Origin: Streptomyces cyaneofuscatus | Lineage (GTDB): Bacteria > Actinomycetota > Actinomycetes > Streptomycetales > Streptomycetaceae | Direction: 5' to 3' | Length of the DNA stretch: 64,000 bases | Assembly (NCBI RefSeq): GCF_000718135.1 | Contig: NZ_JOEM01000036.1 | Span: forward strand, 5,171 to 69,170 | Shown here: positions 26,180-34,643 of the stretch, in pieces | How the letters are laid out: every line of letters begins with the position of its first letter | Position numbering within the stretch: the stretch's first letter is position 1 | Notes under the pieces: model-generated | The model's input: only the letters and a program-made list of their open reading frames with translations | What the model was told of the DNA's origin: nothing | Databases searched by the model: none | Made by a program: the position numbers and the translations under genes

Positions 26180-26562
26180 GCACGGCGTCGCATCGGACGG
26201 CTTCCCGCTGGATCTGCCGCGGGTCGTCGAACGCTTCGTGACAGCGACGCCGGAATGGCCCTGGTCCGTCACGGCGTCCGCTGCGCTCCAGCAGGGCGTC
26301 CATCGCCTGGACGAGGCAGCCTGGCCCCCTTGCGCCCGGACCTGGTCCTGTACTGCGATGGCCGCACGGTCTCGGTGATCGACACGAAGTACGTGATCTC
26401 CTCCACGCGGCCACCGCCCCGGGCACGGACTCCACCGACCACGTGATCCTCCGCTCCCCGGTCACGATCACCGCCCACGCCCTGAACCTCGGCGAACCCC
26501 CCGCCGGAGTCCTGGCCGCCGTTACAGGGGCACACAGCCGAGCCGGACGGCCTCCCGGGTGA
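26180..26562 (+). pseudogene. Decayed McrC-like (5-methylcytosine restriction) C-terminal fragment
   Basis: Three frames of the same strand fit McrC in order. The first is GFPLDLPRVVERFVTATPEW with HRLDEAAW, the next is LRPDLVLYCDGRTVSVIDTKY (the McrC nuclease PD-(D/E)xK core), and the last is VTITAHALNLGEPPAGVLAAV, the typical C-terminal segment. The frame changes near 26325 and again after 26395, and sequence is missing between blocks. No mcrB remains nearby. It is convergent with the phytase gene. Confidence 0.6.
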
Positions 26563-26626
26563 GGAAGAGGCCGTCTTCGTCGGGAGCGTGGTGGCGGCTT
26601 CCGGGGGAGCCCGGATTCCGGCACCG

Positions 26627-27943
26627 TCAGTCGTGCAGGGCGTTCATGACCGTGCCGAGGTCGACGAACTTGAAGTTGGTCGCGGGGCGGTTTTCCTCGC
26701 CCGGTGCGTCGTGGCCGTCCTGCACGACGAGCAGACCGTTCGGATACCGGGAGCCGAGGGGCACGTTGAGCGCAGCCGCGCCGTCGCACTCCTCGGAGCC
26801 GTCGAGCCTGCTGTTCGCGGGCGCGACCCGGAACCCGCCCTCGTACGCGTCGTCGCCCTTCGCCCGCCGGTCGTACGCGGCGAAGGTGTTGTCGCCCTGG
26901 CTGGAGGCGAGCAGGTAACCGCCGCCGTGGGACTCGGTGATCAGCGTCAGGCCCTCGACATCCGCGGAGAGCTTGGATCCGCCGTAGCCGGGGTCGTCTC
27001 CCGGCGCGCACTCCTCGGTCTCCTCGTCGTAGACCCCCGGGACACCGTACTCACGGACCTTGTCGATCAGTTTCGGCCGGCCGCCGGTCAGGTCGGCACG
27101 CAGGCGCCAGATCCCGACGTTCTCCTGACCGGCGTAGAGGGTGCCGTTGTCAGGGTCGACGACCATGCCTTCGACCTGTGGGAGTTCGCCGGGCTCGCCG
27201 CAGGGAGACCACGATGTGCCGTTCGGCAGCCGGAACGTGGAGGGAAGGTTCAGGGTCCGCACCGTCTGGTACGTGATCTTTCCTGCCTTCGTCGGACGCA
27301 GTTCCAGCAGCGTGATGCTGGTTCGCTCGCGACGGCTGACCAGGGCGAAGGACTTGCCGGACGAGGGATCCGTCCAGGTCGCGAGACCGTAGGCGGTCCG
27401 CTGATCGTTGATCTCGGCCTGGTTCTTCGAGAACACCGGCGGCGCGGCGGGATCGGTCACGTCGGTCAGCGGGCCGCCGACGCGGTCACGGTCGATGCGG
27501 TAGAAGCGCAGCCGGTCGTGGCCCCGGTCGCTGACGACGGCCAGATCGGCCCGGACCGAGGACAGCCTCAGGCCGTGTACGAGGTCCACATTGTTGAAGC
27601 GGCCAGGGGCATCGTCGGCTCCGGCGGCCGGCGGCGCGGACAGGGACTGGAGTGTCCGGGCCTTCAGGTCGTAGACGCGCAGCCCGCCCTCCTTGGCGGT
27701 CGCGATGACGAGGCTGCGGCCGGGTGCGGCGGTGTTCCGCCAGATGGCGGGGTCGTCCGCGTCGGCGTTGCCGCCCGCTTCGTCGTCGTGCAGCACCTGC
27801 GTCTCCGCGCGAGGTGTGACGGTCGGCAGATCGATGACGGCACGACCATGGGCGCCGGCATGGGCAGGCGCTGCGAGAGTCGCAGTCGCGAGGGCCGACG
27901 TCACGGTCAGCGCAAGTGCCAGGACGGTGGTGGAGCGAGTCAC
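26627..27943 (-). CDS. Secreted beta-propeller phytase
   Basis: 438 residues. A Sec signal peptide (TRSTTVLALALTVTSALATATLAAPAHA) leads into a beta-propeller phytase domain. Recognisable motifs are DDPAIWRN, IATAKEGGLRVYDL, FNNVDLVHGL, VSDRGHDRLRFYRID, EGMVVDPDNGTLYAGQE and DVEGLTLI, which carry the conserved Asp/Glu calcium and phosphate ligands. These enzymes release phosphate from phytate outside the cell and need calcium. The GTG at 27943 has AGGAGAC upstream. The ribosome binding site lies in the long direct repeat that begins at 27947. Confidence 0.9.
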   Translation of the reverse strand: MTRSTTVLALALTVTSALATATLAAPAHAGAHGRAVIDLPTVTPRAETQVLHDDEAGGNADADDPAIWRNTAAPGRSLVIATAKEGGLRVYDLKARTLQSLSAPPAAGADDAPGRFNNVDLVHGLRLSSVRADLAVVSDRGHDRLRFYRIDRDRVGGPLTDVTDPAAPPVFSKNQAEINDQRTAYGLATWTDPSSGKSFALVSRRERTSITLLELRPTKAGKITYQTVRTLNLPSTFRLPNGTSWSPCGEPGELPQVEGMVVDPDNGTLYAGQENVGIWRLRADLTGGRPKLIDKVREYGVPGVYDEETEECAPGDDPGYGGSKLSADVEGLTLITESHGGGYLLASSQGDNTFAAYDRRAKGDDAYEGGFRVAPANSRLDGSEECDGAAALNVPLGSRYPNGLLVVQDGHDAPGEENRPATNFKFVDLGTVMNALHD

Positions 27944-27946
27944 GCA

Positions 27947-28238
27947 AGTCTCCTCTTCGAGCGGCTGTCAGGTCCTGGGTGAGCGTGGTCCGCTCATGTG
28001 TCCGCCCGGCAGCCACCGGGCGGCCGACAGCCCCGAGTTCACGTGCACGGGCGATGAACACCGTCGGCACGGGACGGACAGGTACGGAGAACTCCCGAGG
28101 GAGTGAGCAGCCCTGCACCGCATCAGGAGGTTCCTGACCGTACGGGCGGCCCTGGCCGCGCTCGCCGCCGGCTTCTTGACAGCGACCCCCGCCGCGTCGG
28201 CCGCCTCACCCGGCGCCGAGCCGTGCGCCCCGCTCCAC
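27947..28238 (+). repeat. Long direct repeat, copy A (with truncated chitinase 5' end)
   Basis: About 292 bp nearly identical to 50348-50653. It begins at the phytase ribosome binding site and ends abruptly after GCGCCCCGCTCCAC. The right part encodes the signal peptide and first residues of the GH19 chitinase (RFLTVRAALAALAAGFLTAT, ending SAASPGAEPCAPLH). Beyond that the chitinase frame is lost. Copy B carries a 10-15 bp insertion before the ribosome binding site. Copy A is the broken one. Confidence 0.85.
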
Positions 28239-28457
28239 GGTCGGAGACCCCTCCGGCGCAGGGCGCCCCGGTCCTGCCGTAGTAGGCGGAGAACCGGTCC
28301 AGGACACCTGTCGACGACTATCCGGGCCGCCTGGCACCCACGCAGGTGGGGGTCCGGTGGGGACGGCGGAGCCGACGACACGTTAGCCGGGGCGTCCGGC
28401 CGTGCGCCCCCGGAGTTTGGCGATCAGCGGTTCGGGCGATGCCGGCGGATCACCGGA
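28239..28457. other. Short gap after the truncated chitinase copy
   Basis: Nothing recognisable in about 220 bp. This is the junction where copy A diverges from copy B. Confidence 0.4.
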
Positions 28458-28904
28458 TCACTTGGCCTCCAAGTCGATCCTGATCATGGAGACCGCGGAA
28501 GCCAGGATGCCGATGGCTCTTTGCACCTCGCGGATGCCCTCGTTGGTCCGGGGCTCGTCCTTCTGACCGACCCCGGCGACACACTCGTTGCTCCCGTGCT
28601 CGAAGTCGGTAAGAGCTTCCGCCCAGAAACCCTTGGCCTTCTCGCTCGGAGGGGTGCCGTACTTCTCTGCATCGGCCACCGCTGCCAACAACTGCTGACA
28701 AGCGGTGCGCTTGTCGTCCATCACTTGCATGCTCGCCGTGTTGACGTTGCTCGAGCTGTCGGACAGCGCCTTGACCCTGTCGTCACCCCCCGAAGACCAC
28801 CAGTCCTCCAACTTTTCGGCCGGGGTTGAGGAGCAGCCGACGAGCAGCACTCCCGCGGCGACAGTAGCGGTGGCGACAGTGAGCAAGCGGACACCGAAAA
28901 GCAT
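28458..28904 (-). CDS. Secreted lipoprotein
   Basis: 148 residues. The lipoprotein signal is MLFGVRLLTVATATVAAGVLLVGC with lipobox LVGC. The mature domain is acidic and helical (DDKRTACQQLLAAVADAEKYG, RTNEGIREVQRAIGILASAVSMIRIDLEAK). The ATG at 28904 follows AGGAGG by five bases. Function unknown; likely membrane-anchored on the outer face. Codon use is slightly less GC-biased than in the flanking core, consistent with an accessory gene. Confidence 0.82.
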   Translation of the reverse strand: MLFGVRLLTVATATVAAGVLLVGCSSTPAEKLEDWWSSGGDDRVKALSDSSSNVNTASMQVMDDKRTACQQLLAAVADAEKYGTPPSEKAKGFWAEALTDFEHGSNECVAGVGQKDEPRTNEGIREVQRAIGILASAVSMIRIDLEAK

Positions 28905-29064
28905 GAATCCTCCTATGTTCGATTCCCACTGATGTTGCCAGGAACGACCTGGCCAGGTGCGGCCAATACGCGAATTGCCCATCGAGGAGCCGCCAGGACT
29001 TGAGGGTGGTCACAACCTGTTCGGCGAGGGCGGAAACCTTGGTGTGGGAGCAGGGAATGGGGTG

Positions 29065-29226
29065 TCACCGGACGACGATCGGGACGACGACGGTCATACC
29101 GCCGAGCCCGATCAGCATCGGTGTGGCCGCCTTCGGGTAGCGGTGCGCAAGGTCGATGAGCAGGGCCACGACCAGGACGAGAACGAGGACCAGCAGCACG
29201 GCGACGAGCAGGACGAGCGAGGACAT
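29065..29226 (-). CDS. Small membrane protein (53 aa)
   Basis: MSSLVLLVAVLLVLVLVLVVALLIDLAHRYPKAATP and a second hydrophobic stretch (GLGGMTVVVPIVV) give two short membrane segments joined by a basic loop. The ATG at 29226 has AAGGAG nine bases before it. The loop and second helix resemble those of the 29735-29905 protein, so the pair may be paralogous. Function unknown. Confidence 0.65.
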   Translation of the reverse strand: MSSLVLLVAVLLVLVLVLVVALLIDLAHRYPKAATPMLIGLGGMTVVVPIVVR

Positions 29227-29734
29227 GACGATGTTCTCCTTCACGTTCGAAAGGGGCGCTCCGGGTGAGCGCGGGGACAACAGTCCGCACCAGCCGCCGG
29301 GCATTCAATATTTCGCGAAAATCCGATCCAGCCTGCCGTGAGCGGGGGCTGACGGGGCGTCGGGGCGGATCGCCGAGGACTGGACAACCTGGGTTGTCGG
29401 GCGCTGTGGCAGCACACTGCGACGCGGCGGGGCTAGCCACGCAAGAGGAGCCGCGCGCGGGCATGCCTGCCAGGTATGGGCATATTGTGCAGAATGTTTT
29501 TGGGCAGAGGACAGTTATCAGAGACCAGTGCGCCAGCATGCGAACGCCGTTCGAGCTCTGCCTGGCAAGGTTGGAAACCGGCGTCCCAGCGCAGCCTCTC
29601 ACCCGGCCGGGGGACGTCCTCGCCGTGCTTGTGGCCGCAGAGTTCGAGGACAACTCCCCTTGACCACCACCCCGCACAACCACGGCGGGGACGGCAGCCT
29701 GGGATCGGCAAGCCGCCCAGGGCAGGCCGCCCGG
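29227..29734. other. Gap with weak coding signal
   Basis: A plus-strand frame 29463-29663 (MPARYGHIVQNVFGQ ... LAVLVAAEFEDNSP) could be a 66-residue protein but lacks a clear ribosome binding site. Otherwise nothing. Base composition is less GC-rich than the core. Confidence 0.35.
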
Positions 29735-29905
29735 TCACCGGGCGACGAGGGCCGCGACCGCTGCTACGGCGGCAACGGCCGTGACCAGAACGGTAGCCAC
29801 GGCGGCGGCAACGCTGATGGGCTTCTCCAGCCGGGGGTGGCGGTAGGCCACGTACGCCACCCCGGCCAGAACCAGGAAGCCGACGACGACCAGAAGGAGC
29901 GCCAT
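29735..29905 (-). CDS. Small membrane protein (56 aa)
   Basis: MALLLVVVGFLVLAGVAYVAYRHPRLEKPISVAAA followed by a long Ala/Val helix. Same plan as the 53-residue protein at 29065-29226: helix, basic YRHPRLEKP or HRYPKAATP loop, helix. The start at 29905 has only a weak ribosome binding site. Function unknown. Confidence 0.6.
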   Translation of the reverse strand: MALLLVVVGFLVLAGVAYVAYRHPRLEKPISVAAAVATVLVTAVAAVAAVAALVAR

Positions 29906-30009
29906 CCAGCAAGCAGGCCACGAACGACGAGGCAGCCTGATGCATCCCAGCTGCGGACCGCGGGCGGCCCTGCCTGCCCGGTACTGAAACGTGCGGCATG
30001 ATCGGGCAC

Positions 30010-30044
30010 TGCCGGACCGGCGAACACTCCTCGCCGGTCCGGCA
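30010..30044. terminator. Strong 14-bp inverted repeat
   Basis: TGCCGGACCGGCGA and TCGCCGGTCCGGCA pair perfectly around a 7-nt loop (ACACTCC). It could be a terminator for either strand; there is no T run. Confidence 0.55.
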
Positions 30045-30286
30045 TCCCACCCGCGGCCTACTTCGCCGACGAGTTCCAACCGGCCCACCCGGCGTTCCAA
30101 CCGGCACACGACGCTGGAAGAGCCCTCGTGTATGCTGGCCCCCGGCAGAGCGGCACCAGTTTCATCAGGCGTGGGAACGGTAGGCACGTACTGACGGTCG
30201 GCTGCACCACGGCGCTTCGTACCGATCAACGTTGTCCGAGCCCCTCTCTCTGCGTGATCGGTATTGGCGTGGGTACCTGGACGCGT

Positions 30287-30595
30287 ATGTTCAAGCATCG
30301 AAGGACCAGGGTGGCGTGTGCGCTGCTGGTTACCTGGGTCGTGATGACGGCCATGGAGCGGTGGCACGGGGGTACCTCGTGGGTAACTGCTGTGACGAAC
30401 GCTTTGCTATGGGCATTGCTGCTAGCAGGCACTTGGTGGTTCGTTGAGATGACGCAAGGACGATCAGCACGAACGGACGGCCTTCCGGCAGAACAGTGCA
30501 GCCCGGCGGCCCCTGAACTGCCAAGCCGCAGCCCCGCTCCCACTCCTAGGACCACCGAGGATGCGGATGCAGCTACGGAAGCGCAAAGTCACTGA
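30287..30595 (+). CDS. Small two-helix membrane protein
   Basis: 102 residues from an ATG at 30287, with membrane helices TRVACALLVTWVVMTAME and AVTNALLWALLLAGTWWFVEM and a Ser/Pro-rich acidic tail. Ribosome binding site not obvious; an in-frame GTG at 30269 is an alternative. Base composition is more AT-rich than the core. A second protein-like reading (SLRDRYWRGYLDAYVQASKD) occupies another frame of the same strand at 30232-30447. Confidence 0.55.
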   Translation: MFKHRRTRVACALLVTWVVMTAMERWHGGTSWVTAVTNALLWALLLAGTWWFVEMTQGRSARTDGLPAEQCSPAAPELPSRSPAPTPRTTEDADAATEAQSH

Positions 30596-31039
30596 CCGCC
30601 CCCCTCTGTCTCCGTCGGCAACGATCCTCGCCACTGCGAAGCATTTCACCGGAGGACTACTGATTCACGCCTCCAACCGCTGCACGGTGTAGGGCCGCTT
30701 CTCTCTACTTTTCTGCAACTGATCTCCTCCAGGCCTTCATCCCCAACAACGGGAGGCACAGGAGCTACAGCTCCGCCGACCACCCGGCAGTCAAGCCCTA
30801 CCGCGACGCCACACTCGTCCAGGACGGCATCCCGCTGGCCAAGCGCGCGAGAGAAGGGCATGGGACAACGCGGTCGTACGAGAAGGCAGCTCGTACGGAC
30901 CGGCGCACGACCCTGCCAGCCGGGACAGCAGCCGCGGGTGCCGACGGTGCGCGTACGGGAAGAGATCAGCCTGGTCATCCCTCTGCCACTCCGGGCGGGT
31001 TCCGCCTCTACACCGAGACCGACGCCACGCGGCGCGTCA
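30596..31039. other. Degraded region
   Basis: Plus-strand frames contain SADHPAVKPYRDATLVQDGI and, further on, GGFRLYTETDATRRVIIRRIM, which look like pieces of one lost protein separated by frame changes. No intact gene or recognisable ends. Confidence 0.35.
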
Positions 31040-31504
31040 TCATTCGCCGAATAATGCCGCTCGGCTTCGCCGCCCACGGTGGTCACCCGCGCCCCCGCCG
31101 CCGGTTGGAACCGCCTCCGACGAATCTTGGAGTCGAAGACCCAGCTTTCCACTGTGCGGACACAAACCGGCCGCACCGGCTGCAGGGATGGACATGCGGC
31201 GCAGGAGATCACGCGTCGCGCGCAGGTTCAAGGTGCTGCGCCATCTCACGTTCGGGTGACGGGAGCGCACATGCGACAGGGCGCGGGTCCCCAAGCCGGT
31301 GCTACGGAAGCGCTCCTCCAGGGTTACCTCGGTGATGACACCTTGTTCGCAATGGTCACAGATCCGATAGCGGACCTGGCCGACGACCTTGCGGATATGG
31401 ACAAGGAGGAGGCATTCCTCGTCCGGGCGGGTGCCGCCGGGGACGCGGGAGGACAGGAACTCGATCGATCGGTAGACGAGGAGTCGACGCCGCAAGCGGC
31501 TCAT
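31040..31504 (-). CDS. GNAT-like hypothetical protein
   Basis: 154 residues. The core (VVGQVRYRICDHCEQGVITEV, EERFRSTGLGTRALSHVRSRH, WRSTLNLRATRDLLRRM) matches a Streptomyces family of small GNAT-like proteins; GLGTRALS sits at the acetyl-CoA loop position. The ATG at 31504 is chosen because it precedes the basic RLRRRLL segment. The C-terminal 45 residues look unlike the family, so the gene may be altered at its 3' end. Confidence 0.5.
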   Translation of the reverse strand: MSRLRRRLLVYRSIEFLSSRVPGGTRPDEECLLLVHIRKVVGQVRYRICDHCEQGVITEVTLEERFRSTGLGTRALSHVRSRHPNVRWRSTLNLRATRDLLRRMSIPAAGAAGLCPHSGKLGLRLQDSSEAVPTGGGGAGDHRGRRSRAALFGE

Positions 31505-32010
31505 GGGCCGGCGATGGCGAGAGTGCCGGTGGCTGTTATGACCGGTCGCCATTTCCTGAGCTTGAGAGGTCGGGCCGAACAGAGGTTTTGTAGGACGCGC
31601 ATGGTGTCCGTGCATGCGAGCCCGCCTACCCGAAGACGCGTCATAGACACCCCTCTTGCGGTGAAAACCGCGACCGCGTCGGCCTGCTCTGCATCGTCGA
31701 ACTCGGGCCCCGCGATCCCTCTGGGCTCGTGATCGCGGCACGATCACACCGGGGGGCGTCGCGCAAACGGATGCCGCCGAAGCCCAGAGTGCTGGCGGTG
31801 ACGGCATTCGAGAAGTCCCACAGGTTGACCAGGACGCGGAGCTGGATGCCCGGCTTCCTGGTGCAGTCGCAGCAGGTCGCCGATAGATTCGGCGGGCGCC
31901 AGGGGCTCGACGGAGTCGGTGGACACGTATGCGTACGGCGCAGGTTCACCGACGGGTCGGAAGTAGTCGAGGGGAGGCGGTAGGCGAAGAGCATCGACGG
32001 CGCTATGGTC
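31505..32010. other. Degraded region
   Basis: Minus-strand pieces (EPLAPAESIGDLLRLHQEAG at about 31850-31900 in one frame, IQLRVLVNLWDFSNAVTAST in another) look like one protein with a frame break. No identifiable family. Confidence 0.35.
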
Positions 32011-32613
32011 TCAGCCTGCGTTCCGGTTCCGGCCCCGGCTCTTGCTTCGGTCCTGAGCCGAGCTGTGATAGTAGTCCTGGTTCGATCCTTGCCGTCCGCG
32101 TGTCACCGCCAGCACGCCTCCCACAAGGGCGATCACTGCAATAGCCAGGGCGATACTGACCCAGCCCTCGGTGTCCCAGTACACATCCTCCAGACTGATC
32201 AGCAAGGCAGCCTCATCAATGATCAGGGCCATGCCCACACCGTAGGCGAGCCCCATCCAGGCACGCGCGCGGGCTGAACGTTGCACGAGCCCTGCCACGC
32301 CCACGACCGCAAGAAGCAGGATTCCCCACACATAGTGGTGAATATGAACACCACCGGCCTGTACGTCTCCCACTCCGGCCACGTCGATATGGATCAGCCA
32401 GGTAAGTAGGCGCATACCGCCGAAGGTGAGGGCGAAGCCCCACCACGCGAGAACGAAGCCGCGGCGTTCGGAGGAGATGCCGGGCAGCAGGCGCAGCCAC
32501 GGCGACCGGTGGGCCGCGCGGCTGGACGGCGCCCGGGGAGAGGTGTGCGAGGGCTGAGAGCTACCAGAGGTGTCGGAGGGAACGGACGGCTCTGATGCAT
32601 CCGATGGCTTCAT
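32011..32613 (-). CDS. Integral membrane protein
   Basis: 200 residues. A Ser/Pro-rich cytoplasmic N-terminus is followed by about five membrane helices (GFVLAWWGFALTFGGMRLL, VHIHHYVWGILLLAVVGVAGL, MGLAYGVGMALIIDEAALL, VSIALAIAVIALVGGVLAV). HIHHY and DEAAL lie at membrane borders and could bind metal or protons. ATG 32613 overlaps the upstream hydrolase stop (ATGA), so the two were translationally coupled. Function unknown. Confidence 0.8.
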   Translation of the reverse strand: MKPSDASEPSVPSDTSGSSQPSHTSPRAPSSRAAHRSPWLRLLPGISSERRGFVLAWWGFALTFGGMRLLTWLIHIDVAGVGDVQAGGVHIHHYVWGILLLAVVGVAGLVQRSARARAWMGLAYGVGMALIIDEAALLISLEDVYWDTEGWVSIALAIAVIALVGGVLAVTRGRQGSNQDYYHSSAQDRSKSRGRNRNAG

Positions 32614-33357
32614 GAGGTCTCTTCCGCGAATGTCTCGATCAGCCGAGCTACGGCGTCTGGCGCGCTGTAGTGCGCGGCGTGCACGGCGTCTGATACCTCG
32701 GAGGTGCGCCCGTTGGCGACCAGCCGTGCTACGCGTCGGGTCCATGCCTCGGAGACGATGATGTCATTGGCTCCGCGTACGACGAGCGTCGGCACGCCAA
32801 CCCGGGCCAGGTGGCCCTCGAATGCCCCGTTGGCGTCCTGTGCGGCGTGGCGGAGGGACGCGGCGAAGGCCAGGGGGCCGGTCAACAGGTAGTCCGCCCC
32901 GGCCACTTTTAGGGGGGAGGGCGGTTCTCAAACGCGTCCGCGAGCAGCTGGCCGCTCTGACGCCAGACGGACGCCCCGGGTGTGAGCGCCGGACCTAGCA
33001 GTACGAGCCGGTGGACCAGATTTGCGTGGCGAGCGACGAGGTCAGCAGCAACCTGGCAGCCGACCGAGTTGGCCACCAGCATGCTCGGTCTCGGCACAAG
33101 CCGCCGGTGCCAGCAGGCGAGGGCATCAGCGGTCTGCACCACGTCGGCCACCCGGCGCACCGCGGTCCGTGATCGCGCGTTGCCGGTAGGTCCGGGACGA
33201 GCACAGTGGCCCCGTTCGCCGCGAGCCGTCGCGCCAGCGGCCCGAAGTAGCTTCCGGACAAGCCGAGTCCGTGCACCAGCACCACCGCAGGAGCACCCGC
33301 ACATGGCGGGGGGCCGAGGACACGAGCGAAGAGACCGGCACGGGTGCGCTGTTCCAT
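32610..33357 (-). pseudogene. Alpha/beta hydrolase broken by two single-base deletions
   Basis: Three frames join into one normal hydrolase of about 249 residues: VVLVHGLGLSGSYFGPLARRL, then RVADVVQTADALACWHRRL with the nucleophile region VANSVGCQVAADLVARH, then VPTLVVRGANDIIVSEAW and the His in HAAHYSAPD. The first break is at about 33184, where CTACCGGC would need one more C. The second is in the six-C run at about 32910 (plus-strand G run), where a seventh base would restore the frame. Both may be sequencing errors. Confidence 0.75.
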
Positions 33358-33370
33358 CTGTCTACTATCT

Positions 33371-33595
33371 CCCCTTCGGCAGTGCCGGGCCCGGGTCCGG
33401 GTCTCGTAGCCGGGGTTCACCACAGGGGCTAGCCGATGTCGCACTCCGAGACGAGCAGGCGACCACCGAGGTGGACAGGTCCTGCATCCGGGTCGTGCCG
33501 TCCCCGAGGCGAGCGAACGCGTCAAGGAGGCCGACCCAGACGTTCACCCCGAACAGCAGGTCCGACAGGTCGATCCTCGGCAGCATCCTCTCGAC
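33371..33595 (-). pseudogene. Tn3-family transposase N-terminal remnant
   Basis: The minus strand reads ERMLPRIDLSDLLFGVNVW then LLDAFARLGDGTTRMQDLSTS, a close match to the N-terminal region of Tn3 transposases. A frame change leads to LLVSECDIG, and another to LAPVVNPGYETRTRARHCRR, the following conserved block. The rest of the transposase is absent; the fragment ends beside the broken hydrolase. Confidence 0.6.
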
Positions 33596-33630
33596 CCGCC
33601 GCGCAGCCGGGCCTGCGATTTCGGCCTGTC

Positions 33631-33758
33631 GAGCTGGACGCGGGCGTTTACACCGCCCCGTACGGCGAGGAGACCGCCTGGTCCTTCCCGCCCGCCTGCG
33701 GTGAGGTCGCGGACGGCTGGCTGCGCGGCCGCGGAGCGGTCGACTCCAGGCCGAGGTA
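33631..33758 (+). pseudogene. Possible M20 peptidase fragment
   Basis: ELDAGVYTAPYGEETAWSFPP followed by GEVADGWLRGRGAVDSRPR resembles the metal-site region of M20 peptidases (DGWLxGRGAVDSK). Only about 40 residues; tentative. Confidence 0.35.
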
Positions 33759-33839
33759 GGAGTCGGCGGCTGCGGATGAGTGCATCGCCTTCCGCGAGGG
33801 CGAGGAACCGCCTCCGTCAACCGTCGTCGACGGCCTTCG

Positions 33840-34643
33840 TCAGCTGCGCTCGCCCGCCGTTATCAGGCCCGCTTCGTACGCGGCGATCACCGCCTGTGCC
33901 CGGTCGCGGACCTGGAGCTTGGCGAAGAGTGCGGTGATGTGGTTCTTGACCGTCGATGTGCTGATGAACATCTCGGCGGCGATCCCCGCGTTGTCCAAGC
34001 CGCCGGCGATCAGCCGCCACACCTCGCGCTCGCGCGGTGTCAACTGGTCCAGGACATCCGCCGCAGGTCCGGTCCTCGCAGGCTGGACGGGATGCCGCGG
34101 GGCCCTCACGTACGAGGAGATGAGGCGGGTCAGCAGACGCGGGGCGACCACCGCCTCGCCGGTGTGGACCACGCGCAGGGCGGTGACCAGTTCCTCGGGC
34201 GAGATGTCTTTGGGCAGGAAGCCGCAGGCGCCCGCGCGCAGGGCGCCGACGACGTGCTCGTCCATGTCGAAGGTGCTCAGCGCGAGCACCCGGCAGTCCG
34301 GCACCAGCTGGGTGAGTTGTTCGGTGGCGGCGATGCCGTCCAGCACCGGCATGCGGATGTCCATGAGGACGACGTCGGGTCGCAGTCGTCTCGCGAGTTC
34401 CACGGCCTGTGCGCCGTCGGCTGCCTCGCCGACGACCTCGATGCCAAGTTCGGGCCCGATCATAAGTACCAGGCCACGGCGTACGAGGAGCTGGTCGTCG
34501 GCGATCAGCACACGGATGGCAACCGGGACGGATTCGTCCGTAGTGTCTGCCCCGTCCGTTTCGTGCGCTGCCCCCGTCATATCCGCCCTGCCCGCCATGC
34601 CCGCCGCCCCCGGCCCGCTCGTACCGTCTGTCGTTCCGTTCAC
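33840..34643 (-). CDS. NarL/LuxR-type response regulator
   Basis: 267 residues from a GTG at 34643 that overlaps the kinase stop (GTGA). After a 45-residue Gly/Thr-rich leader comes a receiver domain: VAIRVLIADDQLLVRRGL, phosphoacceptor Asp in VVLMDIRMP, and Lys in GFLPKDISPEEL. It is followed by a LuxR DNA-binding domain (LTPREREVWRLIAGGLDNAG, then ISTSTVKNHITALFAKL). A later start near VPVAIRV is possible. Together with the adjacent kinase it forms a two-component system divergent from an MMPL transporter and a serine hydrolase, its most likely targets. Confidence 0.92.
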   Translation of the reverse strand: MNGTTDGTSGPGAAGMAGRADMTGAAHETDGADTTDESVPVAIRVLIADDQLLVRRGLVLMIGPELGIEVVGEAADGAQAVELARRLRPDVVLMDIRMPVLDGIAATEQLTQLVPDCRVLALSTFDMDEHVVGALRAGACGFLPKDISPEELVTALRVVHTGEAVVAPRLLTRLISSYVRAPRHPVQPARTGPAADVLDQLTPREREVWRLIAGGLDNAGIAAEMFISTSTVKNHITALFAKLQVRDRAQAVIAAYEAGLITAGERS

